From the NCBI RefSeq assembly GCF_041435195.1, contig NZ_CP108106.1, positions 6,239,501 to 6,303,500 of the forward strand: a stretch of DNA of 64,000 nt, in the 5' to 3' direction. This DNA is from Streptomyces sp. NBC_00224. Its GTDB lineage: Bacteria > Actinomycetota > Actinomycetes > Streptomycetales > Streptomycetaceae. A model generated the notes under the pieces. That model was not told where the DNA came from. It ran no database searches and worked only from the letters and a program-made list of their open reading frames with translations. This document shows, in pieces, positions 62,518-64,000 of this stretch (its first letter is position 1; the number at the start of each line of letters is the position of its first letter). The position numbers were made by a program, and so were the translations under genes.

Positions 62518-64000
62518 GTGAAGACGAGAAAAGCGACCGTTCTGATCGCTACCGCCGTGGCGCTGACACTGGGGGCCACCGCGTGCAACGACTCCAAGGA
62601 CGACGACGGTGGTGCCAAGGGCGGCAAGTCCGTCACTGACGCCGGGCTCAGCCAGATCGTGAACAAGTCCGACAAGAAGGGTGGCACCGCCACCTACGCG
62701 ATGTCGGACGTCCCGGACTCCCTGGACCCGGGCAACACGTACTACGGCTGGGTGCAGAACTTCTCCCGCCTGTACGGCCGTACGCTCACCACGTTCAAGC
62801 CGGCCGCCGGCAAGGACGGCCTGACCGTGGTCCCGGACCTCGCGGAGTCGCTCGGCAAGCCCAGCGCGGACGCGAAGACCTGGACGTACACCCTGCGCAA
62901 GGGCCTGAAGTTCGAGGACGGCACGCCGATCACCTCGAAGGACGTCAAGTACGCCGTCGAGCGGTCGAACTTCGCCCCCGAGGCCCTGTCCAACGGCCCG
63001 ACGTACTTCAAGTCGCACCTGATCGACGGTGACAAGTACGAGGGTCCGTACAAGAACAAGGACCCCAAGGGCATCGCGTCGATCGAGACGCCGGACGACA
63101 ACACCATCGTCTTCAAGCTGAAGGACGCCTTCGCGGACTTCGACTACCTGGCGACGTTCTCGCAGACGGCCCCCGTGCCGGCGGCGAAGGACAAGGGTGC
63201 GACCTACGTCCAGCACATCGTCTCCTCCGGCCCGTACAAGTTCGAGTCGTACGAGGAGGGCAAGGGCGCGACCCTCGTCCGCAACCCGCAGTGGGACCAG
63301 AAGACCGACCCGGTCCGCCCGGCCCTGCCGGACAAGATCAGCATCCGGTTCAAGGTCAACGCGGTCACGGTCGACAACGACCTGCTCGCCGACAACCTGA
63401 CCGCCGACGCGGCCGGCACCGGTGTCTCCCCGCAGACCCAGCCGAAGGTCCTCACCAGCCCGAAGTACAAGTCGCAGACGGACGGTTCGTACGCCGGCGC
63501 CACCTCGTACATCGGTCTGAACCTGAACGTCGCCCCCTTCGACAACGTGCACTGCCGCAAGGCCGTCCAGTGGGGCATCGACAAGGCGTCGATCCAGGCC
63601 GCCGCTGGTGGCGCGCCCAAGGGTGACGTCGCCTCGACGCTGCTGCCGCCGTCGGTCAACGGCTACGCCAAGTTCAACCAGTACGAGACTCCGGGCGACA
63701 AGGGCGACGAGGCCAAGGCCAAGGAAGAGCTCAAGCAGTGCAACCAGCCGAACGGCTTCTCGACGAACCTGACGGCCCGCTCCGACCGCCCGTCCGAGAT
63801 GGCCATGGCCACCGCGGTCCAGGCGTCGCTGAAGAAGATCAACATCAACGCTGAGATCAAGTCCTTCCCCGCGGGCAAGTACTTCCAGAACTTCGCCGGC
63901 AACCCGCAGTACGTGCACGACCACAAGCTCGGCATGATCATGACCGCGTGGGGTGCCGACTGGCCGACCGGCTTCGGCTTCCTGGACCAGATCATCAACG
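62518..64000 (+). CDS. Dipeptide ABC transporter substrate-binding protein (3' end beyond window)
   Basis: Open from GTG 62518 to the window end, about 494 residues seen. It is a solute-binding family 5 (DppA/OppA) lipoprotein with lipobox LGATAC near residue 22 and an Asp/Lys/Gly-rich linker. The family signature near the N-terminus is GGTATYAMSDVPDSLDPGNT. Later blocks include WTYTLRKGLKFEDGTPITS, SGPYKFESYEEGKGATLVRN and AGATSYIGLNLNVAPFDN. A peptide ligand is likely given the DppC-like permease 65 bases upstream. Confidence 0.93.
   Translation, partial: MKTRKATVLIATAVALTLGATACNDSKDDDGGAKGGKSVTDAGLSQIVNKSDKKGGTATYAMSDVPDSLDPGNTYYGWVQNFSRLYGRTLTTFKPAAGKDGLTVVPDLAESLGKPSADAKTWTYTLRKGLKFEDGTPITSKDVKYAVERSNFAPEALSNGPTYFKSHLIDGDKYEGPYKNKDPKGIASIETPDDNTIVFKLKDAFADFDYLATFSQTAPVPAAKDKGATYVQHIVSSGPYKFESYEEGKGATLVRNPQWDQKTDPVRPALPDKISIRFKVNAVTVDNDLLADNLTADAAGTGVSPQTQPKVLTSPKYKSQTDGSYAGATSYIGLNLNVAPFDNVHCRKAVQWGIDKASIQAAAGGAPKGDVASTLLPPSVNGYAKFNQYETPGDKGDEAKAKEELKQCNQPNGFSTNLTARSDRPSEMAMATAVQASLKKININAEIKSFPAGKYFQNFAGNPQYVHDHKLGMIMTAWGADWPTGFGFLDQIIN

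Noticed and set aside
1..64000. tRNA, rRNA, insertion sequences, integrase or phage attachment sites
   Set aside because: Scanned by eye for clover-leaf arms, TTC-type loops, transposase and integrase motifs; none found.

Overview
The window is chromosomal DNA of a Streptomyces or a very close relative. The evidence is high-GC coding sequence with strong third-position GC, frequent GTG and TTG starts behind AGGAG-type ribosome sites, many stop/start overlaps (ATGA, GTGA), the GlgE alpha-glucan pathway, a CabD-like EF-hand protein, SseB-family proteins, and copies of the GC-rich palindromic intergenic repeats common in Streptomyces. From memory the core gene order resembles the Streptomyces coelicolor chromosome around SCO5430-SCO5480, with accessory genes interspersed; I could not check this by search.

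Layout. 1-3.8 kb: a C4-dicarboxylate two-component system (regulator cut by the window edge) divergent from a dctA transporter. 3.8-9.5 kb: small membrane proteins, two oxidoreductases, an Lrp/AsnC regulator, an imine-reductase-like enzyme, a large palindromic repeat, and a MerR-thioredoxin operon. 9.6-11.8 kb: a HelD-type RNA polymerase-associated helicase. 11.8-22.6 kb: the GlgE pathway (glgE, treS, maltokinase, glgB) divergent from glgP. Trehalose is isomerised to maltose, phosphorylated, polymerised and branched, and glgP phosphorolyses the product. glgX lies apart at 41.4-43.7 kb. 22.6-34.9 kb: a BMP-like binding protein, then a 3,577-residue RHS polymorphic toxin with a HINT pretoxin cleavage domain and a C-terminal EndoU-like nuclease, overlapped by a candidate immunity gene. 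35-41.3 kb: a thermolysin-family protease and a heterodimeric ABC exporter, one half of which carries an intergenic repeat as an in-frame linker. 43.8-50.6 kb: two L,D-transpeptidase lipoproteins, a crotonase, an ATPase of the anti-sigma type, a degenerate polysaccharide-deacetylase-like protein and a YVTN propeller. 50.6-52.6 kb: a two-gene cyclodipeptide pathway (AlbC-like synthase plus CYP121-like P450). 52.8-53.5 kb: a GNAT gene broken by a small palindromic insertion.

53.6-61.1 kb is a serine/glycine region: an EF-hand protein, sdaA, glyA, gcvH, gcvT under a tandem glycine riboswitch, a small P-loop protein and two SseB-family proteins. The window ends in a dipeptide ABC transporter (permease, then a truncated binding protein).

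The most interesting items are the cyclodipeptide synthase/P450 pair with altered substrate-contact positions, the RHS-HINT-EndoU toxin with its unclassified immunity partner and histone-like basic segment, and two genes invaded by mobile-looking palindromic repeats with opposite outcomes (in-frame linker versus frameshift). No tRNA, rRNA, CRISPR array, insertion sequence or prophage was seen.
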